Assembly: GCA_030537355.1 (NCBI GenBank) | Contig: JAUNNF010000005.1 | Span: 1 to 64,000, forward strand | Source: Coriobacteriia bacterium | GTDB taxonomy: Bacteria; Actinomycetota; Coriobacteriia; Coriobacteriales; Eggerthellaceae | DNA length: 64,000 bases | Direction of reading: 5' to 3' | Shown: piece after piece, positions 55,764-64,000 of the stretch | Numbering within the stretch: position 1 is the first letter of the stretch | How the letters are laid out: each line of letters begins with the position of its first letter | Program-made: the position numbers and the translations under genes | Notes under the pieces: generated by a model | Told to the model about the DNA's origin: nothing | Database searches by the model: none | The model's input: the letters and a program-made list of their open reading frames with translations, nothing else

Positions 55764-57425
55764 TTAGTTTTCTGTAATATCTGTTGCACCAAAATTACTC
55801 AATATATCTTTAACGTCTTTTTTTTCTCTTCTAAAATCACTTGTAAAATTTGGTTCAAATGCTTTTTTATCTTCTGACTGAGTTCCTAAATCCAAGCCAA
55901 CATTATCACCTACAACTGCTTTAATTTCTTGATGTATTTTTGACATTGTATCTGGCTTATTTATTGCATTAATTGCAAACTCATTACTCTCTGGAAACTC
56001 AAGCACAAATTGATTTGTCTCCTCATTAAAAGCAGGGGTTGCTGTAATAAGAATAGCTCCATATGCTGGATACTTTTTCTTAATGCTAGCAAATGCAGCA
56101 TGCCATGCTTTATTAAGTGATTCAGTATTTTTCAAATTACACATGGACTCAATTGGAGGAATATCATCTAACTTCATAGATCTTGTACGTTGTTCACTAA
56201 CTTCTGTTGTATTAATGTTTGGAACATCCATTTTTGTCTCATGAGTTTCAGTTGGTTCCTCCTCAACCACAGGTTCAAAAGACTCTTCCATAACAGGTTC
56301 AGGAGCAGATGTAACTTTAGGTATCTCCCTAACTTCTACAGGAGAGACAATCATCTTTCCTTCTTCAATATCTGAAATTCTTTCAGCTAACGATTCTAAA
56401 GTTAAATCACCATCAGGGCGAGCAATTCGTGCCATTGCAATTTCAAAACTGAGCCTTGCATTAGGCGAAGTCTTAAGCTCTGTATTTAAGTCTCCCATAA
56501 TTACCATCATGCGATGAAGTCTATCGTTTGAGAAGCTTTCACTTCCCTCTATGTATAAATCCCTGATTTTTTTAGTTAATTGAAACGTAAGATTTTCAAA
56601 ATCAGCACCAGTTTCACAATAATTTTCCACCCAATCAAAACTTGCTCTCAAATCACGTTGACTTAAAGCTTCAAATAAAGCTGTTAGATCAATATTTTCA
56701 TCTGTTACATCAGCAACAGAAATTTTCCCATTAGAATAAGAAATTAATTGCTCAAGTTGAGTCAATGCATTACGCATAGCACCTTGAGCGTTCTCAGCAA
56801 TCTTTATCAAAGCTGCACTCTCTGCCTCAATACCCTCAGCATCACAAACATAGCTTAATCTATCAGCAATGTCTTCAACACTGATGGCTTTAAAATCAAA
56901 ACGCTGACAACGAGAAAGAATTGTATCAGGTACTTTCTGAGGGTCAGTTGTACATAAAACAAATATTACATGTGATGGAGGTTCTTCCAATGTCTTCAAC
57001 AATGCATTAAAAGCAGCAGTCGAGAGCATATGAACCTCATCAATAATGTAAATCTTTTTTGTACCGCGAGTAGCAGCAAAGCCAACTCGCCCTATAATCT
57101 CTTCCCTAACATTATCAACACCAGTACGTGACGCAGCATCCAACTCATAAACGTCAGGATGCTCGCTTTTAGCAATGTCAGTACATTCCTTACATTTACC
57201 ACAAGGAGACACAGTTGGTATAGTTTCAGCTTCAGCACACAAACAAGCTTTAGCCATAAGCCTAGCCATGGTAGTTTTACCAGTACCTCGTGGACCACAA
57301 AATAGATATGCATGGCTCAACTTATCGTTAGTAATAGCATTCTTAAGCGTCGTCAAAATATGCTTTTGTCCAACTACATCATCAAACACAATTGGTCTAT
57401 ATTTTCTATAAAGAGCTTCAGCCAT
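55764..57425 (-). CDS. dnaX: DNA polymerase III subunit gamma/tau
   Basis: Clamp-loader ATPase, 553 residues. Walker A 'FCGPRGTGKTTMARLMAKAC' at about 42-61, four-Cys zinc module (CLCAEAETIPTVSPCGKCKEC region, about 61-85), Walker B 'IYIIDEVHML', SRC motif 'TILSRCQRFDF'. The C-terminal 190 residues are the less conserved tau tail. No obvious slippery A-run frameshift site was seen. The DedA gene end overlaps its start by 8 bp. Confidence 0.96.
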   Translation of the reverse strand: MAEALYRKYRPIVFDDVVGQKHILTTLKNAITNDKLSHAYLFCGPRGTGKTTMARLMAKACLCAEAETIPTVSPCGKCKECTDIAKSEHPDVYELDAASRTGVDNVREEIIGRVGFAATRGTKKIYIIDEVHMLSTAAFNALLKTLEEPPSHVIFVLCTTDPQKVPDTILSRCQRFDFKAISVEDIADRLSYVCDAEGIEAESAALIKIAENAQGAMRNALTQLEQLISYSNGKISVADVTDENIDLTALFEALSQRDLRASFDWVENYCETGADFENLTFQLTKKIRDLYIEGSESFSNDRLHRMMVIMGDLNTELKTSPNARLSFEIAMARIARPDGDLTLESLAERISDIEEGKMIVSPVEVREIPKVTSAPEPVMEESFEPVVEEEPTETHETKMDVPNINTTEVSEQRTRSMKLDDIPPIESMCNLKNTESLNKAWHAAFASIKKKYPAYGAILITATPAFNEETNQFVLEFPESNEFAINAINKPDTMSKIHQEIKAVVGDNVGLDLGTQSEDKKAFEPNFTSDFRREKKDVKDILSNFGATDITEN

Positions 57426-58104
57426 TTTTTCTCTTGTTTAATATTGCTTTTATAACACCTATTATAGCAGGTAATACAGAAACAAGAATTATTCCTATTA
57501 CAATTAAACTAAAGTGTTGTTGAACAAACGGTACTCCACCAAAGAAGTATCCAAGCAATGCAAAAACTGAAACCCATGCAACACCACCAATGATGTTAAA
57601 TATGGTAAATTTGCCAAATTTCATAGCACCAAGACCACTTACAAAAGGTGCAAACGTTCTAAAGAAAGGCATGAATCTTGTAATAATAATTGTAGAACCA
57701 CCATACTTTTCAAAAAAGCTGTCCAACTTGGCAATTCTCTCTGGAGTAAATCCTTTAATCTTTCCGGAACGTACAATCTTATCGCCAAAGAGTCGTGCAA
57801 TCCAATAGTTAGATGTATTGCCGAGTATTGCTGCAGCATAAAAAACAATTAAAGTCATAAATATATTTAAGTTTTGACCACCGTCAGGAATATTACCTTC
57901 TGCACTAAATACACCAGCAGCAAAAATTAAAGAATCACCTGGCAAAAAAGGAAAGAATACAACACCAGTTTCAATAAATACAACTAAGAACAATGGGGTA
58001 AAAACACCAATAGGACCAAGTACGGCAATCCATCCAAGTATCACTGAACGTGGATCCTTAATTAAGGTGATAAGAAAATTGAATATGTTCTGTATAACTT
58101 CCAT
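57418..58104 (-). CDS. DedA family (VTT domain) membrane protein
   Basis: A 228-residue membrane protein: 'FFPFLPGDSLIFAAGVF', 'GNTSNYWIARLFGDKIV' and 'ITRFMPFFRTFAPFVSGLGA' are the conserved DedA blocks with the G-x-x-x-x-Y/W and FxR motifs. DedA proteins flip lipids such as undecaprenyl phosphate or phosphatidylethanolamine. The -10 (58124-58119) gives a leader of about 7 nt. Confidence 0.92.
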   Translation of the reverse strand: MEVIQNIFNFLITLIKDPRSVILGWIAVLGPIGVFTPLFLVVFIETGVVFFPFLPGDSLIFAAGVFSAEGNIPDGGQNLNIFMTLIVFYAAAILGNTSNYWIARLFGDKIVRSGKIKGFTPERIAKLDSFFEKYGGSTIIITRFMPFFRTFAPFVSGLGAMKFGKFTIFNIIGGVAWVSVFALLGYFFGGVPFVQQHFSLIVIGIILVSVLPAIIGVIKAILNKRKNG

Positions 58105-58140
58105 AATACTTCATCAGCATTATACTAGAAATTATAGAAA

Positions 58141-58168
58141 AAGCCCCAGGAGTTTAATCCTGAGGCTT
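58141..58168 (-). terminator. Intrinsic terminator after the LRR gene
   Basis: AAGCCTCAGGA/TCCTGGGGCTT stem with one A-C mismatch and a short loop, followed on the minus strand by TTTTTCTA. It lies 25 bp downstream of the LRR stop and 37 bp ahead of the DedA start. Confidence 0.85.
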
Positions 58169-58192
58169 CAATCATCAAAACTTCATAATATT

Positions 58193-59257
58193 TTAATTAA
58201 AAACAATGTTTAAATGTTTATTGCTGTCAGTACTAATCTCTTTTGATGTAAATGTTTTACCCTGATAGGTAGTACGTACTTTAATTGTTTTCGCTGTATA
58301 TTGTCTATCTTTAAATAATTTAAAATTATAATCGCCGTTCTCGTCACTATGTATTGAAGTAATTACATTATCATTCACGTCGAGAATTTGTATTTCATGA
58401 TTTTTGATTGGAAGTTTTAAACCGCAATCATAGCACTGTCCAGTTAACTCAAATGCAGTTAAATTAATATAATTAATATGGTCAGCATTACCTAAATGTA
58501 TTTCAGAGGTATCCCAGTTTGTTCCTTTAAGAGGACAATGCAAATTAAATTTCATATCCTTAAATGCATTAACGTAAATATATCCATGATTACCATAAAA
58601 ATACATATCCTTTAAATTACTACAACCTGCAAAAGCATCATCTTCAATCCATACTTTCTCACCACGGAACGTAATTGATTCTAGTGCGGAACATCCTCCA
58701 AATGAATGGTCACTAATGTGTTGTACGTTATTTGGAATAGTGATTGTTTTAAGGCTATTGCATTCACTGAAAGCATAATCAAATACTATTTCTAGTTTAT
58801 CAGGAAGGATAACTGTTGTTAATGAAGAGCATTTAGTAAATGCACCTACTGGAATATTATTCAATTGACTATTAGGAGGAAATATTGCTGATTTAATCCC
58901 GCACTCATAAAAAGCTTCTTTCTCGATTTTAATTAAAGTATCTGGAAATATTACTGAATCAACAAAAGGACAACCAAAGAAAGCATCTGTTTTGATAGAT
59001 TTTACTTTGTATTCTTCACCGTTATAAGTAACGTTTCCAAGAATGTGAACATCTCCAGCATATTGTGGCATACATGCATCAACAATTGCATCATGATTAT
59101 CTAAATCTAACCTATAACTAATCTCATTAACAGAATGCAATATACTTTTATTATTAACTTTTTCTTCTGCATAAGATGTGTTAGTGAAACAAAATACTGA
59201 AACAAGAATACTTATAAAGAATAATCCTGTAAATTTTTTAATAGTAATAATTTTCAT
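58193..59257 (-). CDS. Secreted BspA-like leucine-rich-repeat protein
   Basis: A 354-residue exported protein with a signal peptide ending 'TNTSYAEE' near residue 31. Six or so BspA-type repeats follow, e.g. 'AFFGCPFVDSVIFPDTLIKI', 'AFTKCSSLTTVILPDKLEIV' and 'AFSECNSLKTITIPNNVQHI'. The C-terminal ~90 residues (from 'LTGQCYDCGLKLPI') look like a carboxypeptidase-regulatory beta-sandwich, with 'SDENGDYNFKLFKDRQYTAK'. No anchor is visible, so it may be shed. Its own terminator lies downstream; the gene reads away from the SRP RNA. Confidence 0.85.
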   Translation of the reverse strand: MKIITIKKFTGLFFISILVSVFCFTNTSYAEEKVNNKSILHSVNEISYRLDLDNHDAIVDACMPQYAGDVHILGNVTYNGEEYKVKSIKTDAFFGCPFVDSVIFPDTLIKIEKEAFYECGIKSAIFPPNSQLNNIPVGAFTKCSSLTTVILPDKLEIVFDYAFSECNSLKTITIPNNVQHISDHSFGGCSALESITFRGEKVWIEDDAFAGCSNLKDMYFYGNHGYIYVNAFKDMKFNLHCPLKGTNWDTSEIHLGNADHINYINLTAFELTGQCYDCGLKLPIKNHEIQILDVNDNVITSIHSDENGDYNFKLFKDRQYTAKTIKVRTTYQGKTFTSKEISTDSNKHLNIVFN

Positions 59258-59370
59258 TTTATACCTTCCTCTCTTTTTGATGAATTTATTTTACGATAAT
59301 TAAAGAAATAAATAAATGGATAAAATGAAACTTGATAAAAATAGGCTATTTTATTTAGTTTGATTTTAGA

Positions 59371-59456
59371 AGGGTTGTAGGCGCTCACTAGAGGCCCCTT
59401 ATGGCTGCTACCTCCCGGTCCTGACCAGGTTCAGAGCTTATTGCCGCCCCAACCCC
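59371..59456 (-). ncRNA. ffs: Signal recognition particle RNA (small bacterial type)
   Basis: On the minus strand, GAACCTGGTCAGGACCGGGA followed by GGTAGCA is the conserved SRP RNA apical hairpin (about 59430-59404). The outer stem pairs GGGTTG with CAACCC. Length about 86 nt, the 4.5S-like class without the Alu domain. TATAAT (59468-59463) lies 6 nt before the predicted 5' end. A weak AAATAG/CTATTT stem with T-run (59352-59340) may terminate it. Location upstream of dnaX-ebfC-recR matches many Gram-positive genomes. Confidence 0.93.
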
Positions 59457-59535
59457 ACAAACATTATACTAAAAGCACAATAATTTGAGCCGAAATTTAT
59501 CATGTAGATATCTAAATATGGTAATATAGTAAAAT

Positions 59536-60381
59536 ATGAAGTATTATTTTCAACTGGGAAAACGATTAATAAAACTGAATCTTGATTATGTGCGAATCTT
59601 ACGTGACATTCATTATGCAACTGTACCACTACTAAAAAAATATATGATTAATTATTCTGAATTCAATGATCACTCATATACCCACACTGAACGTGTTATT
59701 GCAAATTCCGACAATCTAGTTGCTCAAAACTTAAGACGTCTAAATGTTGATGAAATATTTATTTACTTAATTGCTTGTTATTTCCATGATACAGGAATGG
59801 GCATTAATGACGAATTTTATGATAAATATGCTGAAGAGGTATTGGCTGACCTTGATACAAAAAACATGTCAAAAAAAGAGATCATACGAAAATATCATAA
59901 TGAATTTAGTGCAAAAATATTGGAAATGCTTCAACCCAAAATTAATAACTTGCCTAAAGAAATATCTGACGCTGCTCGGATTTTATGCAAAGGGCATAGA
60001 AATTACGATTTATTCGACACAAATAAATTCCCAAAAGAAATTATGTTATCAAACGGCAGCGTTGTTCATATTGCGTACTTAACAGGCCTGCTTAGATTTG
60101 CTGACCATATGGACTTAACACGTACTCGTACAAAAAATATATACTACGTTGATGACGACAAATTTTTAGAGGGCTACGTTAACGCATCTAACAAAATCAA
60201 TTCTGTCAAGTACCTTGACGACAAAATAGTTGTTAATATTAGTGAATACCCTAAAATGGACTATGGATTTAATCATTTTATTGACGAAATTTACGACGAA
60301 TTTATTGACTTTAAAAATATTGTTAAAACACGAACAGACTTCATAGTCTTTCACGAAAATATCATTTTTAATGTTGTATAA
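59536..60381 (+). CDS. HD-domain protein of unknown specificity
   Basis: A 281-residue cytosolic protein with a full HD metal site: His in 'HSYTHTERVIANSD' (about 52), His-Asp in 'ACYFHDTGMGIND' (about 88-89), His in 'CKGHRNYDLFD', Asp in 'LLRFADHMDLTRTR' (the RFAD-HMD pattern of HD families acting on nucleotides or second messengers). The rest is helical and charged. The start lies 5-8 nt after TATAGT/TAATAT, so it is probably leaderless. The next gene follows by 8 bp. Substrate unknown. Confidence 0.7.
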   Translation: MKYYFQLGKRLIKLNLDYVRILRDIHYATVPLLKKYMINYSEFNDHSYTHTERVIANSDNLVAQNLRRLNVDEIFIYLIACYFHDTGMGINDEFYDKYAEEVLADLDTKNMSKKEIIRKYHNEFSAKILEMLQPKINNLPKEISDAARILCKGHRNYDLFDTNKFPKEIMLSNGSVVHIAYLTGLLRFADHMDLTRTRTKNIYYVDDDKFLEGYVNASNKINSVKYLDDKIVVNISEYPKMDYGFNHFIDEIYDEFIDFKNIVKTRTDFIVFHENIIFNVV

Positions 60382-60389
60382 TTATGCTC

Positions 60390-61247
60390 ATGTTTGTTGA
60401 CTGTTTAATAGACGCTATAAAAGATACGATCTACGTAATTCCGTTTTTATTGGTAACCTACCTACTAATGGAATGGATTGAGCATAAGTTATCGGACAAA
60501 GCACAGGAAAGCATTAAACGTGCTGGAATGCTAGGGCCTGCCGTTGGCGCACTATTAGGTGTAATTCCACAATGTGGGTTTAGTGCTGCTGCTAGTGTTT
60601 TTTACGCAGGCAGAGTTATCACTCTTGGAACATTGTTCGCAGTATATCTTTCAACATCAGACGAAATGATACCTATCTTTATTGCAGGTGGAGTACCTAT
60701 AGAAAAAATGATAACTATTATTGGCATTAAGCTTGGCTTAGGCATGGTTTTTGGTTTTATTGTTGATGCTGCCAGAAGAATTGCACGTGTTAATCATAAA
60801 CATGTACATATTCATGAGATGTGCGAACGTGATGGTTGCAATTGCGAGCATGAGCACAAATCAATAATTAAATCAGCAATTATTCATACACTACAAATAA
60901 CAGCATTTATATTTTTGATTACTCTAGCTCTAAATCTAATAATAGAATTTATTGGTGGAAACGATGTGCTAGCACAATTTGCAAGCGATAATAAAATTGC
61001 ATCTGTATTTGTAAGTGGACTTGTAGGGTTAATACCAAATTGTGCTGCGAGTGTAGTAATTGCTCAATTATATGTTGATGGAGTATTAGGGCTTGGAGCA
61101 TGTATATCAGGGTTGCTTGTTGCAGCAGGCGTTGGAATTCTTGTTTTGCTAAAGACCAATAGACCAATGTCAGACAATATCAAAATTATTGTTACCTTAT
61201 TTATATTTAGTATAATATGTGGATTAGGTTTATGTTTAATAGTATAA
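60390..61247 (+). CDS. Putative manganese/metal export permease (DUF2899-like)
   Basis: A 285-residue membrane protein with about eight segments in two inverted halves, each with a conserved loop: 'LLGVIPQCGFSAAASVFYAG' and 'LVGLIPNCAASVVIAQLYVD'. A His/Cys-rich cytosolic loop (residues about 135-165, 'NHKHVHIHEMCERDGCNCEH') would bind metal. Such proteins are annotated as putative manganese transporters or arsenic permease relatives. TATAAT (60377-60382) overlaps the stop of the HD gene and ends 7 nt before ATG 60390; an ATG at 60384 is too close to the -10 to be transcribed. Confidence 0.75.
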   Translation: MFVDCLIDAIKDTIYVIPFLLVTYLLMEWIEHKLSDKAQESIKRAGMLGPAVGALLGVIPQCGFSAAASVFYAGRVITLGTLFAVYLSTSDEMIPIFIAGGVPIEKMITIIGIKLGLGMVFGFIVDAARRIARVNHKHVHIHEMCERDGCNCEHEHKSIIKSAIIHTLQITAFIFLITLALNLIIEFIGGNDVLAQFASDNKIASVFVSGLVGLIPNCAASVVIAQLYVDGVLGLGACISGLLVAAGVGILVLLKTNRPMSDNIKIIVTLFIFSIICGLGLCLIV

Positions 61248-63097
61248 AAAAATTTATTTTACCCATTATTTGTTTGTTATTGCTTCCGCTAATAATTACA
61301 CAATTTGGTAACGCTACTGAAAATCCAAAAAATGTAAAACTATTTATGACAAGCGATATTCATTCCTATTTTTCTGAAGATTATGATATCGACTCCAATA
61401 ATCAAATTATTGAACATGGCAACTCTGCAAAACTTGCCACATTATTAAAACAAAGACGTGATAATACAAGCTTGTATCTTGATGGTGGAGATTTTGCAAT
61501 GGGCACGCTTTTACAATCAGGATTTACAGACCAAGCTTATGAGCTTAGACTTTTAGGGCAACTTGGCTGTGATGTTACAACTCTAGGAAATCACGAATTT
61601 GATACAGGCCCTGAAGGACTCGCTTCAATGTTAAATAATGCAAAGGCTAAAAGTACCAAATTACCTGAAATTAGCCTCGCCAATATTAATGTTACCAACG
61701 ATAATTTGAAAAAAGCCTTTGATGACTATGGCGTTAAACCATATACCATAAAAGAAGTTAATGGAGTTAAGGTTGGAATATTTGGTATAGAAGGCGAAGA
61801 CAGTATTGACAGTGCCCCTACAAACGATCAAAACTGGTCAAATTCATTTGAAACAGCAAAACAGATTGTTGCCGAGCTCAAAGATAAAACAGATTTAATT
61901 GTTTGTTTATCGCATAGTGGAAGTGATGAAACTGGTGAACACGGCCCCGATATTGATCTCATTAAACAAGTTCCAGATATCGACATTTGTCTTTCGGCAC
62001 ATTCTCATTATTCTTATAAGCCAATTAAAATACATGACAGCTATATAATTGGAAATGGATGTTACTTGCAATATTTAGAACAATTAAATTTAAAACAAAA
62101 AGACAATGGTAAATGGGATTTGGAACATTATGAAAAAATCCCAATTGCGGGAAATGTTCCAGAAGACCAGGAAATTGGCAATCTATTAACACAATTTGAT
62201 CATGAGATTAAACAAAACTATCTGACTAAATATTCTGGAAACGAAAATGCCTATGATCAAATAGCTTATTGTCCTTATACTTATGCGCCAGTACCATCAA
62301 TGTTAAATAGCGATGAAGAATATCCAATGCAAGACATCATTGCAGATTCCTATATGTATGCAGCTAAACAAAACGATATTAATGATATTGATTTTTCTAT
62401 TGTTGGCATTGGAACAGTTCGTAGCAATTTAATAGAAGGACCAATATATACAGAGCATGCCTTTAAAATTTGTTCATTAGGTATAGGGAGTGACGGCTCT
62501 GCAGGCCATCCTCTATGCATTGCTTATGCAACAGGAAAAGACATTAGACTGTTTGTTGAAATTGAAACTTCTTTAGGAAAACTTAAAGACGGTGTAAAAA
62601 TGGCTTACAATGGTCTGCAAGTTACCTGGAACAGTAACCGTATGATTATGGATAAGGTTACCGATATCAAAATTAAACGTGAAGATGGTAGTTTAGAAGA
62701 TATTGACGATAATAAACAATATAAGTTCATTGCTAATTTATATGCATTAAATATGCTAAAAAGCGTAAACAATTTAAGTAAAGGTTTAATCAAAATAGCA
62801 GCAAGAGACAAAGATGGTAATGAAATAACAAATTTTTATGATGTTGCTGCTAAAAATAAATCTGGAGTAGAACTAAAAGAATGGGTAGCTTTAAAAAATT
62901 ATTTAGAGTATTTAAAAGTAATTCCAGAAAAATATAGTGGCCCTCAAGGCAGAAAAATAAATACACAAGAAACTGGTCTTGCAGCAATAGCAAAACCAGG
63001 GCCTGCAACTATAGCTGTAATAGTTATATCTCTTCTATTTATATTAGTGATAGTGCTGATTGCGCGAAAGCTATTTCGCCACTTTAGAAAACACTGA
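61232..63097 (+). CDS. Membrane-anchored 5'-nucleotidase/2',3'-cyclic phosphodiesterase family protein
   Basis: A 621-residue exported metallophosphoesterase of the UshA/CpdB group. Signal segment at 5-25, metallophosphatase domain with 'FMTSDIHSYFSED', 'YLDGGDFAMGT', 'GNHEFDTG' and 'VCLSHSG' (about 30-230), then the 5'-nucleotidase C-terminal substrate domain (340-560; 'YNGLQVTWN'). A C-terminal membrane helix (about 590-612, 'ATIAVIVISLLFILVIVLIA') with basic end anchors it. ATG 61232 has ATTAGG; the in-frame ATG at 61217 immediately follows TATAAT. It overlaps the transporter by 16 bp and the convergent gene by 27 bp. Confidence 0.9.
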   Translation: MFNSIKKFILPIICLLLLPLIITQFGNATENPKNVKLFMTSDIHSYFSEDYDIDSNNQIIEHGNSAKLATLLKQRRDNTSLYLDGGDFAMGTLLQSGFTDQAYELRLLGQLGCDVTTLGNHEFDTGPEGLASMLNNAKAKSTKLPEISLANINVTNDNLKKAFDDYGVKPYTIKEVNGVKVGIFGIEGEDSIDSAPTNDQNWSNSFETAKQIVAELKDKTDLIVCLSHSGSDETGEHGPDIDLIKQVPDIDICLSAHSHYSYKPIKIHDSYIIGNGCYLQYLEQLNLKQKDNGKWDLEHYEKIPIAGNVPEDQEIGNLLTQFDHEIKQNYLTKYSGNENAYDQIAYCPYTYAPVPSMLNSDEEYPMQDIIADSYMYAAKQNDINDIDFSIVGIGTVRSNLIEGPIYTEHAFKICSLGIGSDGSAGHPLCIAYATGKDIRLFVEIETSLGKLKDGVKMAYNGLQVTWNSNRMIMDKVTDIKIKREDGSLEDIDDNKQYKFIANLYALNMLKSVNNLSKGLIKIAARDKDGNEITNFYDVAAKNKSGVELKEWVALKNYLEYLKVIPEKYSGPQGRKINTQETGLAAIAKPGPATIAVIVISLLFILVIVLIARKLFRHFRKH

Positions 63098-63862
63098 GCC
63101 TTGCATCATTTTTGCTGGGGAACTTAAAATTGCTCCTATCTTCCCGGCTTCTGGTACTCTCATAATATAAACATCGTTAATAGATTTTCCTTCGTCTGGA
63201 ATGTCTTCTTTAACAGACTTTGCAATTAAGCAATCAATTTTATCAACTACTTCTAAAACTTCTTGCCTTGGAGCTACAATAATTAAAATATCGGCTTTGT
63301 TATTAACACGCAAATTCGTAATATAGTTTTGTATGTTTTTCATTTGTATGGTTGGATTTTTAACAGAAGTTTTATGAAGCATCTCTTCTGTAATACCAGG
63401 ATTTTCCACTTTCAATTGTGCATATTTACTGGCGAGAGCTTCTTGCAAAGTAGCCTCATTAATTGAAAGTACACCAACTTTTTGATTACCTCTCTCATAT
63501 ATCTGTCCACGAGAATAGGCATCGTAATCTCCTACTTTAAAATTGTAAACTTTACAATCTTTGTCTTTAAATACCTGATTAACATTTGTAACATTGGCAG
63601 CAACAGTATCTTTATCGTTTTTCTTTTCTTCTTCCTGATTTAAGTTTAATAAGTTAGATGCCCTATCAAGAATTCTGTCAACATTGCTTTTGTTTTTTTG
63701 GCGTGTTGTATTGTTTCCTTCAAACACAAAAACTGAATAACCTTCCAAATTTCCGACGGAATTATCAATACTGGTTGCAGTTAAATCAAGTGAGTGGCTA
63801 ATGGTCATATAAGCAAAAACAGCTGCGAATATACCGATAATTGCAACAATAAAAACAATCAT
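63071..63862 (-). CDS. Single-pass membrane protein of unknown function
   Basis: A 263-residue protein with one N-terminal membrane helix (about 2-19) and a large, probably extracellular domain: 'LEGYSVFVFEGNNTTRQK', an acidic linker (QEEEKKNDKDTV), and 'ADILIIVAPRQEVLEVVDKI'. In the upstream frame the codons just before the ATG encode a basic stretch (ERTQARRERAG), good for a cytosolic N-terminus, so the true start might lie further upstream, where no standard start codon is seen before the uvrA stop. No family recognised. Confidence 0.65.
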   Translation of the reverse strand: MIVFIVAIIGIFAAVFAYMTISHSLDLTATSIDNSVGNLEGYSVFVFEGNNTTRQKNKSNVDRILDRASNLLNLNQEEEKKNDKDTVAANVTNVNQVFKDKDCKVYNFKVGDYDAYSRGQIYERGNQKVGVLSINEATLQEALASKYAQLKVENPGITEEMLHKTSVKNPTIQMKNIQNYITNLRVNNKADILIIVAPRQEVLEVVDKIDCLIAKSVKEDIPDEGKSINDVYIMRVPEAGKIGAILSSPAKMMQGSVFSKVAK

Positions 63863-63903
63863 TCCAGCACGTTCGCGCCGCGCCTGCGTTCGTTCATCTA
63901 TTT

Positions 63904-64000
63904 CTACAATATCTTCCGTAAAAATTCCCCTGTATATGATCCTTTAATTTTAGCAACCTGTTCAGGTGTGCCGCTAGCTATTATTTTACCACCACCATCG
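63904..64000 (-). CDS. uvrA: Excinuclease ABC subunit A, C-terminal end (partial)
   Basis: The last 31 codons of a minus-strand gene running off the window. The protein ends '[20 protein letters not shown]', then [10 protein letters not shown] and a TAG at 63906-63904, the well-known UvrA C-terminus (GTPE...S.TG.FL). uvrB lies at 10494-12551. Confidence 0.85.
   Translation of the reverse strand, partial: DGGGKIIASGTPEQVAKIKGSYTGEFLRKIL

Noticed and set aside
53700-59470. Replication origin near dnaX-recR and SRP RNA
   Set aside because: No dnaA, dnaN or clustered DnaA boxes were seen in the window.
60377-60389. yybP-ykoY manganese riboswitch upstream of the metal exporter
   Set aside because: The promoter lies 7 nt before the start codon, so there is no leader to hold a riboswitch.

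Overview
The window is AT-rich and looks like a low-GC member of the Actinomycetota, probably class Coriobacteriia. The evidence for this is the partial 16S rRNA at the left edge, the coaE-uvrB pairing, a short bacterial SRP RNA, an HPr without the usual regulatory serine, and many genes whose -10 box lies only 6-8 nt before the start codon (leaderless genes, common in Actinomycetota). The class is an inference from memory of the 16S signature; no search was run. The gene set suggests a fermentative, host- or gut-associated anaerobe: PTS sugar uptake, GlcNAc use, secreted BspA-like leucine-rich-repeat proteins and flavin/iron-sulfur redox enzymes, with no respiratory chain in view.

Layout. 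0-1 kb: 5' part of a 16S rRNA (minus) with its promoter. 1-9.8 kb: ilvA and cca diverging from a 57-bp promoter region, a SurA-like lipoprotein, MFS and NhaC transporters, and crr-ptsH-ptsI. 9.9-13 kb: tRNA-Thr, ferritin, uvrB, coaE. 13-19.4 kb is the accessory region: a MITE-like element with paired inverted repeats, a DUF559 endonuclease-fold protein, small secreted proteins (one frameshifted), an IS1634-like transposase derivative that has lost its catalytic acids, and an LRR protein. 19.4-25 kb: rpsA (with a premature stop before an in-frame acidic tail), YhhN and ispE, tRNA-Gly, tRNA-Ser, tadA, tRNA-Asp. 25-27 kb: a broken histidine acid phosphatase beside a YefM/YoeB module. 27-36 kb: galM, a U32 peptidase, PBP1, DUF47, plsY, nagA, a PTS EIICB. 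36-40 kb: RSH (p)ppGpp enzyme, a shortened aspartase-like pseudoenzyme, tyrS. 40-46 kb: a tightly overlapping AGCS-Sir2-TcdA-TatD-GDPD operon. 45.6-49 kb: xerD, YgjP peptidase, yqeK, pyrH, a HAD phosphatase. 49-54 kb: a strong promoter and a three-gene NuoE/NuoF/GltD-like redox operon. 54-59.5 kb: GT2, recR, ebfC, dnaX, DedA, a second LRR protein, SRP RNA. 59.5-64 kb: HD protein, metal exporter, 5'-nucleotidase family protein, a membrane protein, and the 3' end of uvrA.

How it fits together. crr-ptsH-ptsI supply phosphoryl groups for the GlcNAc-type EIICB, and nagA handles its product. The redox operon probably moves electrons between NADH, NADPH and ferredoxin. Expression is economical: isolated genes are often leaderless, genes inside operons use Shine-Dalgarno sites and overlap, and six of eight convergent gene pairs overlap at their 3' ends.

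The most unusual items are the aspartase-derived pseudoenzyme (38222-39034), the catalytically dead transposase derivative (15905-17644), the split rpsA reading frame (19418-20830), the Stn-like redox operon with its inverted-repeat leader (49157-53727), and the MITE-like element (13123-13445).
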